Part shown: positions 21,598 to 30,968 of the stretch, in pieces
How the letters are laid out: each line of letters starts with the position of its first letter
Position numbering within the stretch: the first letter of the stretch is position 1
From: Cycas panzhihuaensis
Lineage: Eukaryota; Cycadophyta
NCBI GenBank assembly: GCA_023213395.1
Contig: CM041465.1
Coordinates: forward strand, 173,483,741-173,547,740
Direction of reading: 5' to 3'
DNA length: 64,000 nt
Translations under genes and position numbers: made by a program
The notes under the pieces: generated by a model
The model's input: only the letters and a program-made list of their open reading frames with translations
Database searches by the model: none
What the model was told of the DNA's origin: nothing

Positions 21598-22213
21598 TGT
21601 AGCGAGTCCTTTACCCAATTGGACAGAAAATAGAGCAGAGTAGGGCGAATTCATGTATACGTAACAATAATAGAGAAAATGTCCACAAATGCTAAACCCA
21701 AATAGATCGAATTCACAAATGGCAAACACCTTTTGAGCCAAAAGTATATCTTCAATTATAGGTTAAATACAAAAATACGATACAAAAACGCACAAAATAT
21801 AAGTAGAGTTCCAACAGAGTACCAGATCGCCGCCACAATCGCCAATCCCTTCGAGGCGGGGATCCTCCCAGAAATTACAGCCCTAAGGCCGAAAATCTGC
21901 ACTTGCCTTGAGGCCGAAAACGAAGAGAAGAGAGCTTCACGAATGGATAATTTCGAATGATCTCAAAATCCCTATATATAGGCGCATAAACTGGGACAAA
22001 ATGAAGTCGGCCAGAGCAGGGAGGAGTGCGCCCAACATAATCATGAGAAGTCGGCTGACTTCTCAAAAAACTGGCAGGCTATCTTTAAATGGTCATAACT
22101 TTTGATAGGGATGTCGGAATTGACTTTCGTCTGAACCGTTGGAATCGTCGTTCAGAGGCATATCATTTGAATGCTTATATGCTATAACTTTGACCATATT
22201 TTGGAGTGCTACA
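21598..22213 (-). repeat. G3 5' LTR
   Basis: Full 616-bp LTR. TATATATA at 21973-21980; GTCGGC boxes at 22006-22011 and 22050-22055 (GCCGAC in element sense) upstream; conserved block TTCGAGGCGGGGATCCTCC at 21850-21868 downstream. Confidence 0.92.
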
Positions 22214-22699
22214 ACTTAACAAGTATAATACTCTCAAGATGAAAGAAAACATAAGAGACAAAGCATAAAATGAAGGAGCAAGAGAAATGATACCAAATGT
22301 GTGGAGTTGGAATTGGTCCAACCTCCAAAAGAATAAACAGTTTGATTAGCAATCTGACAGCATAACAATACAACGCCAACTCTCTTATGAGACAACGAGG
22401 AGAGGTCTCATTATATAGAGTGAAATGAGAGACCTAAGGCCTTGGATGTTTGACAAGTGTCAAACATCCAAGATACATGCCTTGCATGTAGGACGTGTCC
22501 TTTTGGGCTCTCATGTGAGCAAAAATTCATGAGGGTCCATTTGACCCTTTAGTGATAACGTTGTGTCACTAGAAAGAATGTGGGTGTGCACTTTATCACT
22601 TAAGTGATAAGTCATCCCTAAAGTACAAAAGTACACATATTACATAAAAAATAAAGTACATAATCTTAACATGTAAACATAAGGTTTAACACCCCTTCA

Positions 22700-23125
22700 T
22701 CGCTTACAATGTTAAGTCGGACACCAAGACCATCTCTGAATTTTATAAACGTTTCTCTACCAAGAGGCTTGGTAAAGATATTTGTTGTCTGCTCCTTTGT
22801 AGGTCTGTACAGGAGGTTGATCTCACCATTCTGCTCATGCTCTCTGATGAAATGATGGTGAACCTCGATGTGTTTTGTCCATGCATGAAAGATTGGATTC
22901 TTGGCCAACTTGAGTACACTTTAATTGTCACAATATATCCTGGTGGAGTGATTTTGCTCAAGTCCAAGTTCTCCAAGAATCCGTCGTAGCCAGATAGCCT
23001 CACAAGCTGCGCTAATTGCAGCTTTGTACCGCCGATGGAGGACAAGGTAACATTGGGTTGCTTCTTACAACTCCACGAAACAATCACGAACCAAGGGAAA
23101 AACAAGATCCCGAGGTTGATCTCCG
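22700..23125 (-). pseudogene. C3 RNase H
   Basis: Two overlapping frames: 22743-23105 (SWSCKKQPNVTLSSIGGTK, the core around the conserved Ser/Glu site) and 22666-22908 (NPIFHAWTKHIEVHHHFIRE and IFTKPLGRETF, the copia RNase H C-terminus). The N-terminal Asp block around 23110-23130 is disrupted by a frameshift from the RT ORF. RNase H digests the RNA template. Two frameshifts make it non-functional as it stands. Confidence 0.87.
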
Positions 23126-24250
23126 CTATCTTGGCAACTCGCCTAATCGAATCGAGAACCCTTCTAGAGTGAAGTTCTCATTATGCGCATACTCAAGGCC
23201 ATGCTGCAATGTGCCTTTGATGTATTTAAGTATGCGTTTAGCTGCATTCCGATGTATTTGATTGGGTTGAGGCATGTATCGTGAACAAATCCCAACTGCA
23301 AATGAAATGTCCGATCGAGTGTTGGTGAGATAAATGAGGCTCCCAATCAACTGCCGGTAAAGTGTGGGATCTACAGGTGCGGCTTCCTCATTGAGAGTAA
23401 GCTTAGATCCATTCTCCATTGGTGTTGGCGCTGGTTTGCTGTCGTGCATCCTGAACTGCTGCAAAATGTCCCAAGAGTATTTCGCTTGGGAGATGAAGAT
23501 ATAGCCTGGCTGTTGCCATATCTCAAAGCCTAAGAAATAATGAAGAAGTCCAAGATCTGTCATCTTGAAACTTCTCTTCAAGTCATCTTGGAGAATGTGA
23601 ATCATCTTAGTGTCACTGCCAGTGATCACTAAGTCATCTACATACAAGGCAACAAAAATGACATGGTTCTTTTCATGTTTTATATATAGGTTAGGATCAT
23701 AAGTAGATCGATGAAACCCATGTCTCAAGAAGTAATCATCGATCTTTGAGCACCATGCTCTTGGAGCTTGTTTCAAGCCATATAATGCCTTTTTTAGGCG
23801 AAATACAAAATGCTCCTTGCCTTGTACTTTGTAACCGGGAGGTTGCTCTAAGTATACCTCCTCCTGAAGATCGCCATTAAGAAAAGCGCTCTTCACGTCC
23901 ATCTGATAGACTGGCCATTTGCATTGAGCAACTGAGGCCAAGATGAGTTTGATGGTGTTCATATTTGCCACTGGTGCAGAAGTTTCCTCATAGTCTATGC
24001 TTTCTTTTTGTTTAAATCCTTTTGCCACAAGGCGGGCCTTCTGCTGTTTAAGTGAACCATCAGAATGGAATTTGGTCTTGTAGACCCATTTACAACTGAT
24101 TGCCTGTTTGTGTTTAGGCAATTCAACCAAGTCCCAAGTACCATTCTTTTCAATAGAATGGATTTCTTCATCCATGGAAGCCTTCCAATTTTCATTTTTA
24201 GAAGCCTCCTCAAAAGTGGAAGGCTCATCAACACATAGCACTTCAGCCAT
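23126..24250 (-). CDS. pol: C3 reverse transcriptase (374-codon ORF)
   Basis: The longest ORF of the window. Order of motifs: SFEEA-type entry, [51 protein letters not shown] (first Asp), [20 protein letters not shown] (intact YVDD), YFLGFEI and [20 protein letters not shown]. It covers the whole copia RT and the start of RNase H. The ATG at 24250 is internal to the ancestral pol polyprotein. The catalytic triad is intact, so this RT could have been functional recently. Confidence 0.93.
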   Translation of the reverse strand: MAEVLCVDEPSTFEEASKNENWKASMDEEIHSIEKNGTWDLVELPKHKQAISCKWVYKTKFHSDGSLKQQKARLVAKGFKQKESIDYEETSAPVANMNTIKLILASVAQCKWPVYQMDVKSAFLNGDLQEEVYLEQPPGYKVQGKEHFVFRLKKALYGLKQAPRAWCSKIDDYFLRHGFHRSTYDPNLYIKHEKNHVIFVALYVDDLVITGSDTKMIHILQDDLKRSFKMTDLGLLHYFLGFEIWQQPGYIFISQAKYSWDILQQFRMHDSKPAPTPMENGSKLTLNEEAAPVDPTLYRQLIGSLIYLTNTRSDISFAVGICSRYMPQPNQIHRNAAKRILKYIKGTLQHGLEYAHNENFTLEGFSIRLGELPR

Positions 24251-24331
24251 AAGTGCATAATTGGTTTGCTGCCTGTATTTTGATGGACGTTTTCCTTCAA
24301 TGATGTGGCCGTCCTGAACTGTCTGAGTGTA

Positions 24332-25421
24332 CTATTTTGGTAACTTTTGAATAGAAGTAACTTGAACCTCAAGATCTTCTGGTCTAAGTGGTTGATCAAC
24401 AGAAGATGTGCTTGGATCAAGTGGAGCAAAATCAGTTGATGTAGACGGTCTAGCAGGTGCAGATGATGTACATGGTGTAGAAGATTGAGAGGGAAGGAAG
24501 GCCTCAACAATCTTCTTGCCTTTGTCAATGGGAGGTTGCATGGATGCTGTTTGCAACTCCTTATGATCTTCTTCAGCAAAGATGACATCTCTTGAGAGAT
24601 GCATTTTCTTCCCAATGGGATCATACAACTTGTAGGCTTTGCTATGAATGGCATACCCTACAAAGATGCATTTTAGACTATGCTTGTCTAATTTTGTCCT
24701 CTGCTGATCGGGGATGTGCATATAAGCAGTGCACCCAAAAGTCCTCAGAAGGTCGATGAGGCTTTTGCCGGACCATGCCTCCTCGGGTGTCATATTGGTG
24801 ATCATGGTTGAACGATTAGCCACATAGGCACTGTGTGTGAAATGCTTCTGCCCAGTAAGCTCGAGTGAGTCCTTGTGCATGCATCATTGCTTTGGCTTTA
24901 TTAGCCAAAGTTCTGTTCATTCGCTCGGAGACCCCATTTTGTTGAGGAGTGTGAGGAATAGTCAGTTGTCTCCGAATGCCATTATCCTTACAGTATTGGG
25001 TGAATTCATTTGAAGTAAATTCACCTCCATTGTCTATCCTTAATATTTTGATTGAGTGGCCAGACTCATTTTCTACTTCAAGCTTGAATTCTTTGAATTT
25101 GGAAAAAGCTTCTGACTTGTGCTTGATGAAGTAGACCCAGACTTTGTGAGAAAAGTCATCAATGAAGGAGATGTAATACAAAGCTCCTCTAAAAGATGTA
25201 GTGGATATAGATCCACACAAATCTGAGTGTATCAGCTGCAAAGGATGTGATGCATGCCATGCTTTGCCTTTAGGGAAAGGCAAGTAATGCTGAGTCCCCA
25301 TAATGCATGCTTCACAAAGATATTTTGTGCCATAGATTTTTGGAAGCCCATGTACCATATTCTTGTTGATCATCTGGCTCAAACTGTCTATAAGCTCAAA
25401 TGGCCTAGACGTTGATGCCAA
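24332..25421 (-). pseudogene. pol: C3 integrase
   Basis: ORF 24816-25421 holds LIHSDLCGSI (Asp), FIDDFSHKVWVYF, LRIDNGGEF (Asp) and QQNGVSERMNRT (Glu), a complete DDE core; the HHCC finger (KYLCEACIMG) sits just upstream. ORF 24332-24880 is the C-terminal domain (MTPEEAWSGK, FGCTAYMHI, LKCIFVGYAIHSKAY). The two overlap by a one-base-type frameshift near 24850. Otherwise the enzyme looks intact. Confidence 0.9.
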
Positions 25422-26000
25422 AGTTGCATCTTGGACAAGTATGGAGTAACAATTGAACCAAAGTAAGCAGAATCAAGTGTTATATTATTTGCATCCAATT
25501 TGTAGAGGCCTTGATCCTCATATCCAACAGCTACTACTTGGTCATCTTTGTCACTGATTACACATTTCCCATTTCTGAACAAAACACTCATTTGTTGCTT
25601 GTCCAACTTGCTAATAGATAGTAAGTTCTTGTCCATTGAAGGTATGAAGTAGGCATTGCCATCGGGAAATGAAGAGGAAGGATTTGATGAAGAATGAAAT
25701 GGAGTTATTGTGCCTATTCCAGAAATCTTAACAGATTGATTGTTCCTAAAGGTCACTGATTGACCTTTACCTTCCTTGATGTCGGTGAGGAGCTCTTCAC
25801 TTCCAGTCATGTGTTGTGAAGCTCCAGAATCAATAATCCAAGTTTCATTAAACTTAGATGTTTGATATGCACAAAATAGTTTGTCTTCATCTGCAAATTG
25901 ATTAAAGTGGCGTTGATTGCCACCTCTAAAACCCCCCCTTCCTCTTTGACCTCCTCGATAGGCACCTCGATTTGGTTGAGGGGGTTGCTCACTTCTTGTT
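25388..26000 (-). pseudogene. pol: C3 protease and GAG-pre-integrase
   Basis: An RG-rich linker (YRGGQRGRGGFRGG) precedes LFCAYQ and WIIDSGASQHMTG at about 25810, the aspartic protease loop with DSGAS intact. Further on are LLSISKLDKQQMSVLF and LWHQRLGHLSL, the pre-integrase domain. The frame differs from gag; the switch occurs in a Gln-rich stretch near 25995. Copia elements normally have one continuous gag-pol frame, so an indel is likelier than programmed shifting. Confidence 0.88.
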
Positions 26001-26073
26001 GTCTTCTTTGAAATTTTTGTTGGTATTGCTGACGTAGCTACTGTTGTCGCTAATTTGGTTGACGTGGTTGTTG

Positions 26074-26886
26074 CTACTGTTGACGTAGATCTGCTTGCTT
26101 CTTTCGACAATCAAGTGCTATGTGGCCAAGTTTGCCACAATAATGACATACAACATTGGTCCTTGAAGACCTAATGTTCATGTTCCCAAACTGCTTTGAG
26201 AGTGCAGGTTTGGGGTTCTGCTTGGCCTTTGAGTTGGCCGTGAATGCACCTGATGTGGATGGTTCCTCTTCATTATCTTTGGTGTAGATTTGTTCTTCTT
26301 GAAGCAATAGACTTTCAAATTCATTGAATGCCATTCTTTTGAGAGAACCATCTCTTGTAGTAGATGATCTGAAGCCATTGTAGTCCTTTGGCAAAGCTTT
26401 GGTGATAGATGTGATCAGTTCATTTCTCGTTGTTGGACTACCTAGTGTATTCAACTCATTACATACCTCCTTGATGGAGGAAAGAAAAGCCGACATAGGC
26501 TTGAGAAACTTTACAGAATACAATTTGTCTTTTACCATTAAAATGCGAGCTTCATCTCGCCTTTCATACAATGATGACAAAATGTCCCAAGCTTCCTTAG
26601 AAGTTTTAGCACAAACAATGTTTTGATCCACATGTACATCAACAATCATATGAAGGAATGCCAAAGCGATTTCATCTTTGGCTTCCCAAGCAGCAACTAA
26701 AGCATCATTAGGTTGCACAGTTACATTGCCATTGACAACAGGTACAGGTTGGGGTAGTCTTCCAGAAACATAACCCCAAAATTCATTCATGATCAATAAA
26801 TTCTGAGTGATTCTTTTCCATTCTTGATAGTTATCTTGACCTGTTAATCGAATGGTGCATGTATTTAACATGTTGATAGTAGTCAT
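26074..26886 (-). CDS. gag: C3 gag (270 codons)
   Basis: Starts MTTINMLNTCTIRLTGQDNY at 26886. It contains LLIMNEFWGYVSG, TSKEAWDILSSLYER, MAFNEFESLLLQEEQ and the knuckle CHYCGKLGHIALDC (CX2CX4HX4C, intact). It ends after LRQQ at a stop that replaces one Gln of a Gln-rich run. Gag forms the particle and binds genomic RNA through the knuckle. The best gag ORF of the C1-C3 family here. Confidence 0.92.
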   Translation of the reverse strand: MTTINMLNTCTIRLTGQDNYQEWKRITQNLLIMNEFWGYVSGRLPQPVPVVNGNVTVQPNDALVAAWEAKDEIALAFLHMIVDVHVDQNIVCAKTSKEAWDILSSLYERRDEARILMVKDKLYSVKFLKPMSAFLSSIKEVCNELNTLGSPTTRNELITSITKALPKDYNGFRSSTTRDGSLKRMAFNEFESLLLQEEQIYTKDNEEEPSTSGAFTANSKAKQNPKPALSKQFGNMNIRSSRTNVVCHYCGKLGHIALDCRKKQADLRQQ

Positions 26887-29401
26887 GTTTCAGTTATAAG
26901 GCTTGAAGCTAGTAGATAACTTGTAAATTCAAAGCTTTCGTCGCTTAAGTTCCACCTTCTAACGAAACCAACAGTCCTGATCTTACTAGAAGATCCAACA
27001 ACTGAATGGAATGATGAGGGGTGGAGGACTAGGCTATGGAGTTGGTCCAACTCTGATCTATAGAAGAGATCCAACAGTTGACCAAGTTAAATCTAGGACA
27101 AGGCAGGTAGGGTTGATCTGCATGGACGTACCATGCTTTCCCTAGGATTCACAGCCCCAATAACACCCTTTTCGAACCTCCTTTCCCTCAAGCAACCTTA
27201 ATTGTCGTTACCACCGTACAGTCGGTTGGTCCCCTAGGGAATGCACAAAGCTTAAGGTTATTTCAGAGGCAAGGTTTGAACCTTTTTCGGACCTCTCCAA
27301 CAAGATTTTAAGTCACTTTTTAAAGTTTTAAAGTGAACTTAAATTTATTTTACATGGATGACGTACTTTTGAGAATGCTTGATTAAGCTTTACAATGAAA
27401 GAGTGGCTTAAAAAAGAAGCAATTTTAGTACATCAATATGAACACTTGAAGTGTTATTACAATGAGCACTTAATGAAGTGTAGTGCTTATGTAGATCCAA
27501 GTAAGAAACAGATGCTTGATTACAATGAGTTTTGCAAAGAAGTACTTTGAAAATGTGCTTAAGTACTCAATGGAGCAAGGCAAAACTTTGTGATGAAGAT
27601 ACAAATGGGTTCCTTTTAATGCTCAAAAGTGAAGGTAAGAGAACCATTTGTAAAATAGGACACCAAGCACCAAGTGTTGGGACTTTAAAATAGTCCCAAC
27701 GATAGAAAGGAAGTGATTTTATTAAGTACAACGTATTTTTTTGAGCCCTTTTTGAGACTAAGGGCAATAGGTCACCATGCAAGGTGCCTTAAAAAGGTGT
27801 TTGAAAATAGTGATAAATATCACTTTTTACAATATGCAAACACTTAAAATCACTTCACTTAAGTCAATTAACACTTATGCAACATTAATTAAGTGTTAAA
27901 AGAAGCTTAAAGAGCCAAGAAACATAGGCTGAAATTGAATTTTTTTTTTTTGCAACTTTATCGAAGGACACCACGAGGAGCCTTTGAAAATACTTAAACA
28001 AGAGTATTTTTGAGTCTTCAAATAAGTGAGTTTAAGTTAGTATTGGTGATTTAATGAGATCACTCAATACTTGGAAGATTTTTAGCTCCAAATGTACAAA
28101 AAAAAGGTGATTTTTCTCTTAAGAAAATTTAAAACTAAGGTCACTATGCAAAGTGCCTTGTCTAAGAAAATGACTTAATAAAGAGAAAAAATCACATTTG
28201 ATGTAGAAAAATACTTGAAAAAACCCTTGATTTGGTATTTTATGTACTGAAGTGAAGTCAAAAATCAATTTGAAAGACTAAAATCACTTAAAAAACTTTG
28301 ATTTGGCTTAAAAAAGTGAATATAATGATCTTTTAAAAGTCTTAACATGAACTTTAGAATAAGCTAAGTTATATAAAAGTGAATATTCAAAGAATATTCC
28401 ACTTTTTATAACTTAAAGTTCAAAAGATAAAGTTTCAAAAAGAAATTTTTGAAAAATAAAAAAACCGTGAATTTGAAAAAGTCGTCGAACGGCGGCAGAG
28501 GTCGGGCGGCGGTCGTGGAGCTTCAGACGTTCAGATCTCCGCGTACAGAGGTCCGTGCAGGCTGAGATTTCAGCCACAGGGGCGCAGTACCTGTACCAAG
28601 GTTCCTCTCAAGTTTCAAGACCTGAAGTTGCTCAGTGAGAGAGAACGAACCAGAAGAGCCAAATGGAGGGCGCCCACATCCTTTGGAAAACAATGATCGG
28701 CCAGACGGTTGTGTAGGGTTCAAAACCCTTCAACAACACGTTGAGCTGCTTCTGTGGACTCCATTACAGCTGCATGCAGTGTTAAATCTTGGACAGCCAG
28801 CTTAGAATGAAGAAAAACGAGTGAAAAACCTCAATTTTTGATGAAAAATTCACTAAAAAACAGTGAAAAACACCTCTGCACTGTTAAGAAACTTCTCAAA
28901 ACAATTCCAGATTACAAACTATAGCTTGAGAGCTGATTTCTAGCAAAAACACAAGCTGAATACAAACAACACTAAGGATTTTGAGTTCCTTAGTGGGGTT
29001 TGAGGGCTGAAAATGGCCCAGAAATAGTCCACTGCTTGCAAAAGGATTAATAGCTTGAAACAAAATTCATTAAAGAGTTTCAGTAAGCTGCATAATATGC
29101 CAACACCTGAACTATAAGAAGAATCAGTTCAAAAAGTTTGATTTTTAATGAAAAAACCATGAAAAAACGTGAGTACTTTGCTCAAAACCTTGAAGGTAAT
29201 TCGAAAAAAAAATTTTAGATTTGAATATAGAAAGCTCCTCCTTTTAAAATACTCCAGCAAAGCCTTGAACTTGCAAGAAATGATCTTTAAACAAACCTTG
29301 GATCACCTTCGAAGTGCGAAGGTCGTCACCAAAGGTTTGTAGGCTTTCTTCGAATCTCCTTGAGCAACTACAAACAGAACAGAGGGAACTAGTCTCCTCT
29401 T
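26887..29401 (-). other. C3 long 5' leader
   Basis: 2.5 kb between PBS and gag. Segment 26930-27320 is conserved with C2. 27330-28470 is AT-rich with no gene. 28480-28720 is a GC-rich island with a short sense ORF (28523-28723) lacking a known domain. 28730-29400 is AT-rich again. No splice or coding evidence; the leader may hold packaging or translation signals. Confidence 0.75.
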
Positions 29402-29413
29402 GCTCTGATACCA
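29402..29413 (-). other. C3 primer-binding site (initiator tRNA-Met)
   Basis: GCTCTGATACCA on the plus strand, two bases from the LTR; exact match. Confidence 0.94.
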
Positions 29414-29415
29414 AA

Positions 29416-29970
29416 TGTGAAAAGAGACCTAATGGCCTCACAGTCCCAAGATCTAGAAGCTAGGATCACATTAGTTCTAGAAGCACAAATAATTAACAAG
29501 TATAATACTCTCAAGATGAAAGAAAGCATAAGAGACAAAGCATAAAATGAAGGAGCAAGAGAAATGATACCAAATGTGTGGAGTTGGAATTGGTCCAACC
29601 TCCAAAAGAATAAACAGTTTGATTAGCAACCGACAAAGATAACAATACAGCTCCAACTCTTTTATGAGACAATGAGGAGAGGTCTCATTATATAGAGTGA
29701 AATGAGAGACCTAAGACCTTGGATGTTTGACAAGTGTCAAACATCCAAGATACATGCCTTGCATGTAGGACATGTGTCCTTTTGGGCTCTCATGTGAGCA
29801 AAAATGCAATAGGGTCCATTTGACCCTTTAGTGACAACGCTGTGTCACTAGAAAGAATGTGGGTGTGCACTTTATCACTTAAGTGATAAGTCACCCCTAT
29901 AGTACAAAAGTACAAATATTACATAAAAAATAAAGTACATAATCTTAACATGTAAATATAAGGTTTAACA
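29416..29970 (-). repeat. C3 5' LTR
   Basis: 555 bp. TATA (minus TATATAA) at 29688-29694, and about 30 bp upstream in element sense a perfect 12-bp inverted repeat with 2-nt spacer at 29721-29746. Runs TGTGAAAAGAG to GGTTTAACA. Confidence 0.95.
29688..29694 (-). promoter_or_regulatory. C3 TATA box
   Basis: TATATAA on the element strand in the 5' LTR, about 30 bp downstream of the palindrome; conserved in position in C1, C2 and the other C3 LTR. Confidence 0.7.
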
Positions 29971-29980
29971 TGATTGTATC

Positions 29981-30488
29981 TGTAGCGGAAGCTTTTAACT
30001 TAATTCAGAAATAACTCAAAGATTCGCAGATACCGGTCTAATATAGATTTGAACACATCTCTTCAATCTCAAATAATAATGAATATTGGAAATTCACCAT
30101 AAAACACTGAAATAAAGTAATGGAAATAGTACTAATAAAGGTAAATATATTGTGCAAAATATAAACAAAATATCCTTCTTGAATGATCGCCTTCGAGGCG
30201 GGAATCCTCCAAATATCTCAGGCCAAAAGGGGGAGCCAACTGTAGCCCTAGAGCCGAAAATGTAGAAGAGATCCAATCCGAAGTGATGATACCAAATGAG
30301 GGCTTTGCTCCCTATTTATAATGGCCGATTATTATCTTGTTTGAAGTCGGCCAGATTGTTCACTAGGAGTGAACCATTAATGAAGTCGGCTAGAAAAGCG
30401 GCTTCTTGGTGGCTAATATTCTGCGCTCATTTACGGGGTTTAAGTCGGTTGTGTGCCCCTAAAGAGAGGGTTTTCTTGGAACGCAACA
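29981..30488 (-). repeat. G4 3' LTR
   Basis: Partner of 35100-35610. Conserved block CTTCGAGGCGGGAATCCTCC at 30191-30210; GTCGGC boxes near 30344 and 30387 and GTCGGT near 30434. Confidence 0.95.
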
Positions 30489-30522
30489 AGTCCCTCGAAA
30501 ATAATGCTTTGCCCTCAAAGCA
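30489..30522 (-). other. G4 PPT region and stop-codon hairpin
   Basis: Plus-strand AGTCCCTCGAAAATAA next to the LTR (the minus strand is purine-rich and weak as a PPT), then the inverted repeat TGCTTTG / CAAAGCA at 30505-30522 with the pol stop TGA. Confidence 0.7.
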
Positions 30523-30524
30523 TT

Positions 30525-30880
30525 GGTAGCTTTGGAAATTGCTGTATCCATTCATCTGTCTCCCATGTCGCGTCTTCTATATCCAATGTCTGCCATTTTA
30601 TGAGGTACTCTTTGTCTTGTCTTGTTCAAGTTGCACAGTGCGAATTTGGAGTATCCCTTCTGGTTCTAGTATAATTTTGCCTTCTTCATTGAGTTCTGGC
30701 ATAGATGTTTGTGGTACTATCTTGTCGCCAATCTTTTCTTGTGCATGAAACATGAAAGGTATCATGGATCTTGCTTGTTGTCGGTAAATTAAGTTTGTAG
30801 GCTACTTCCCCAATTCTGTCAAGTATTTGATATGGTCCAAAATATTGGGGAGCAAGCTCTTGTGTCTTCGTCTTGTTCAA
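30525..30880 (-). pseudogene. G4 integrase C-terminus and chromodomain
   Basis: ORF 30686-30880 carries LAPQYFGPYQILDRIGEVAY (GPY module) and KIHDTFHVSC. A frameshift follows, after which the chromodomain region continues to the conserved LPML-stop. It lies directly downstream of the IN core ORF, with a break near 30970. Confidence 0.82.
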
Positions 30881-30968
30881 TGATGTTTGTTTGTATGGTT
30901 GTAACCGGAGAAAAACCCAGTCATCTTTCTGGAAGCTCCTTTCTGATCATTTGCATCCGCTTGTCGCT

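Larger units (their letters stand above)
20946..22213 (-). mobile_element. G3: gypsy element reduced to LTR-leader-LTR
   Basis: Truncated 3' LTR (20946-21514), 83 bp of leader with a PBS (GCTCTGATACCA, 21584-21595), and an intact 5' LTR (21598-22213, TGTAGCG to GTGCTACA), flanked by TSD ACTTA (20941-20945, 22214-22218). The whole coding region and the last 47 bp of the 3' LTR were lost in one deletion. The leader (GGGTGGGTCAAAATTTCCTT) is shared with G2, so they are sister families. Confidence 0.92.
20866..22691 (-). repeat. C3 3' LTR, split by G3
   Basis: Left part 20866-20945 and right part 22219-22691 together align to 29416-29970; the gap is G3 plus its TSD. The perfect palindrome is at 22444-22469. 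The LTR ends GGTTTAACA, followed by a plus-strand CCCC/CTTC tract (PPT) at 22692-22700. Confidence 0.93.
20866..29970 (-). mobile_element. C3: Ty1/copia element, best-preserved copia of the minus strand
   Basis: The LTRs (20866-22691, interrupted by G3, and 29416-29970) begin TGTGAAAAGAG and end GGTTTAACA, with a perfect TSD TGATT at 20861-20865 and 29971-29975. PBS for initiator tRNA-Met at 29402-29413. Gag, PR, IN, RT and RNase H are all present in copia order with only a handful of frameshifts. The leader is 2.5 kb. Confidence 0.96.

Noticed and set aside
25388-26110. Programmed frameshift between C3 gag and protease
   Set aside because: No slippery site and structure could be recognised; copia normally has one frame and C2 and C5 keep gag and PR collinear apart from stops. 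An indel is simpler.
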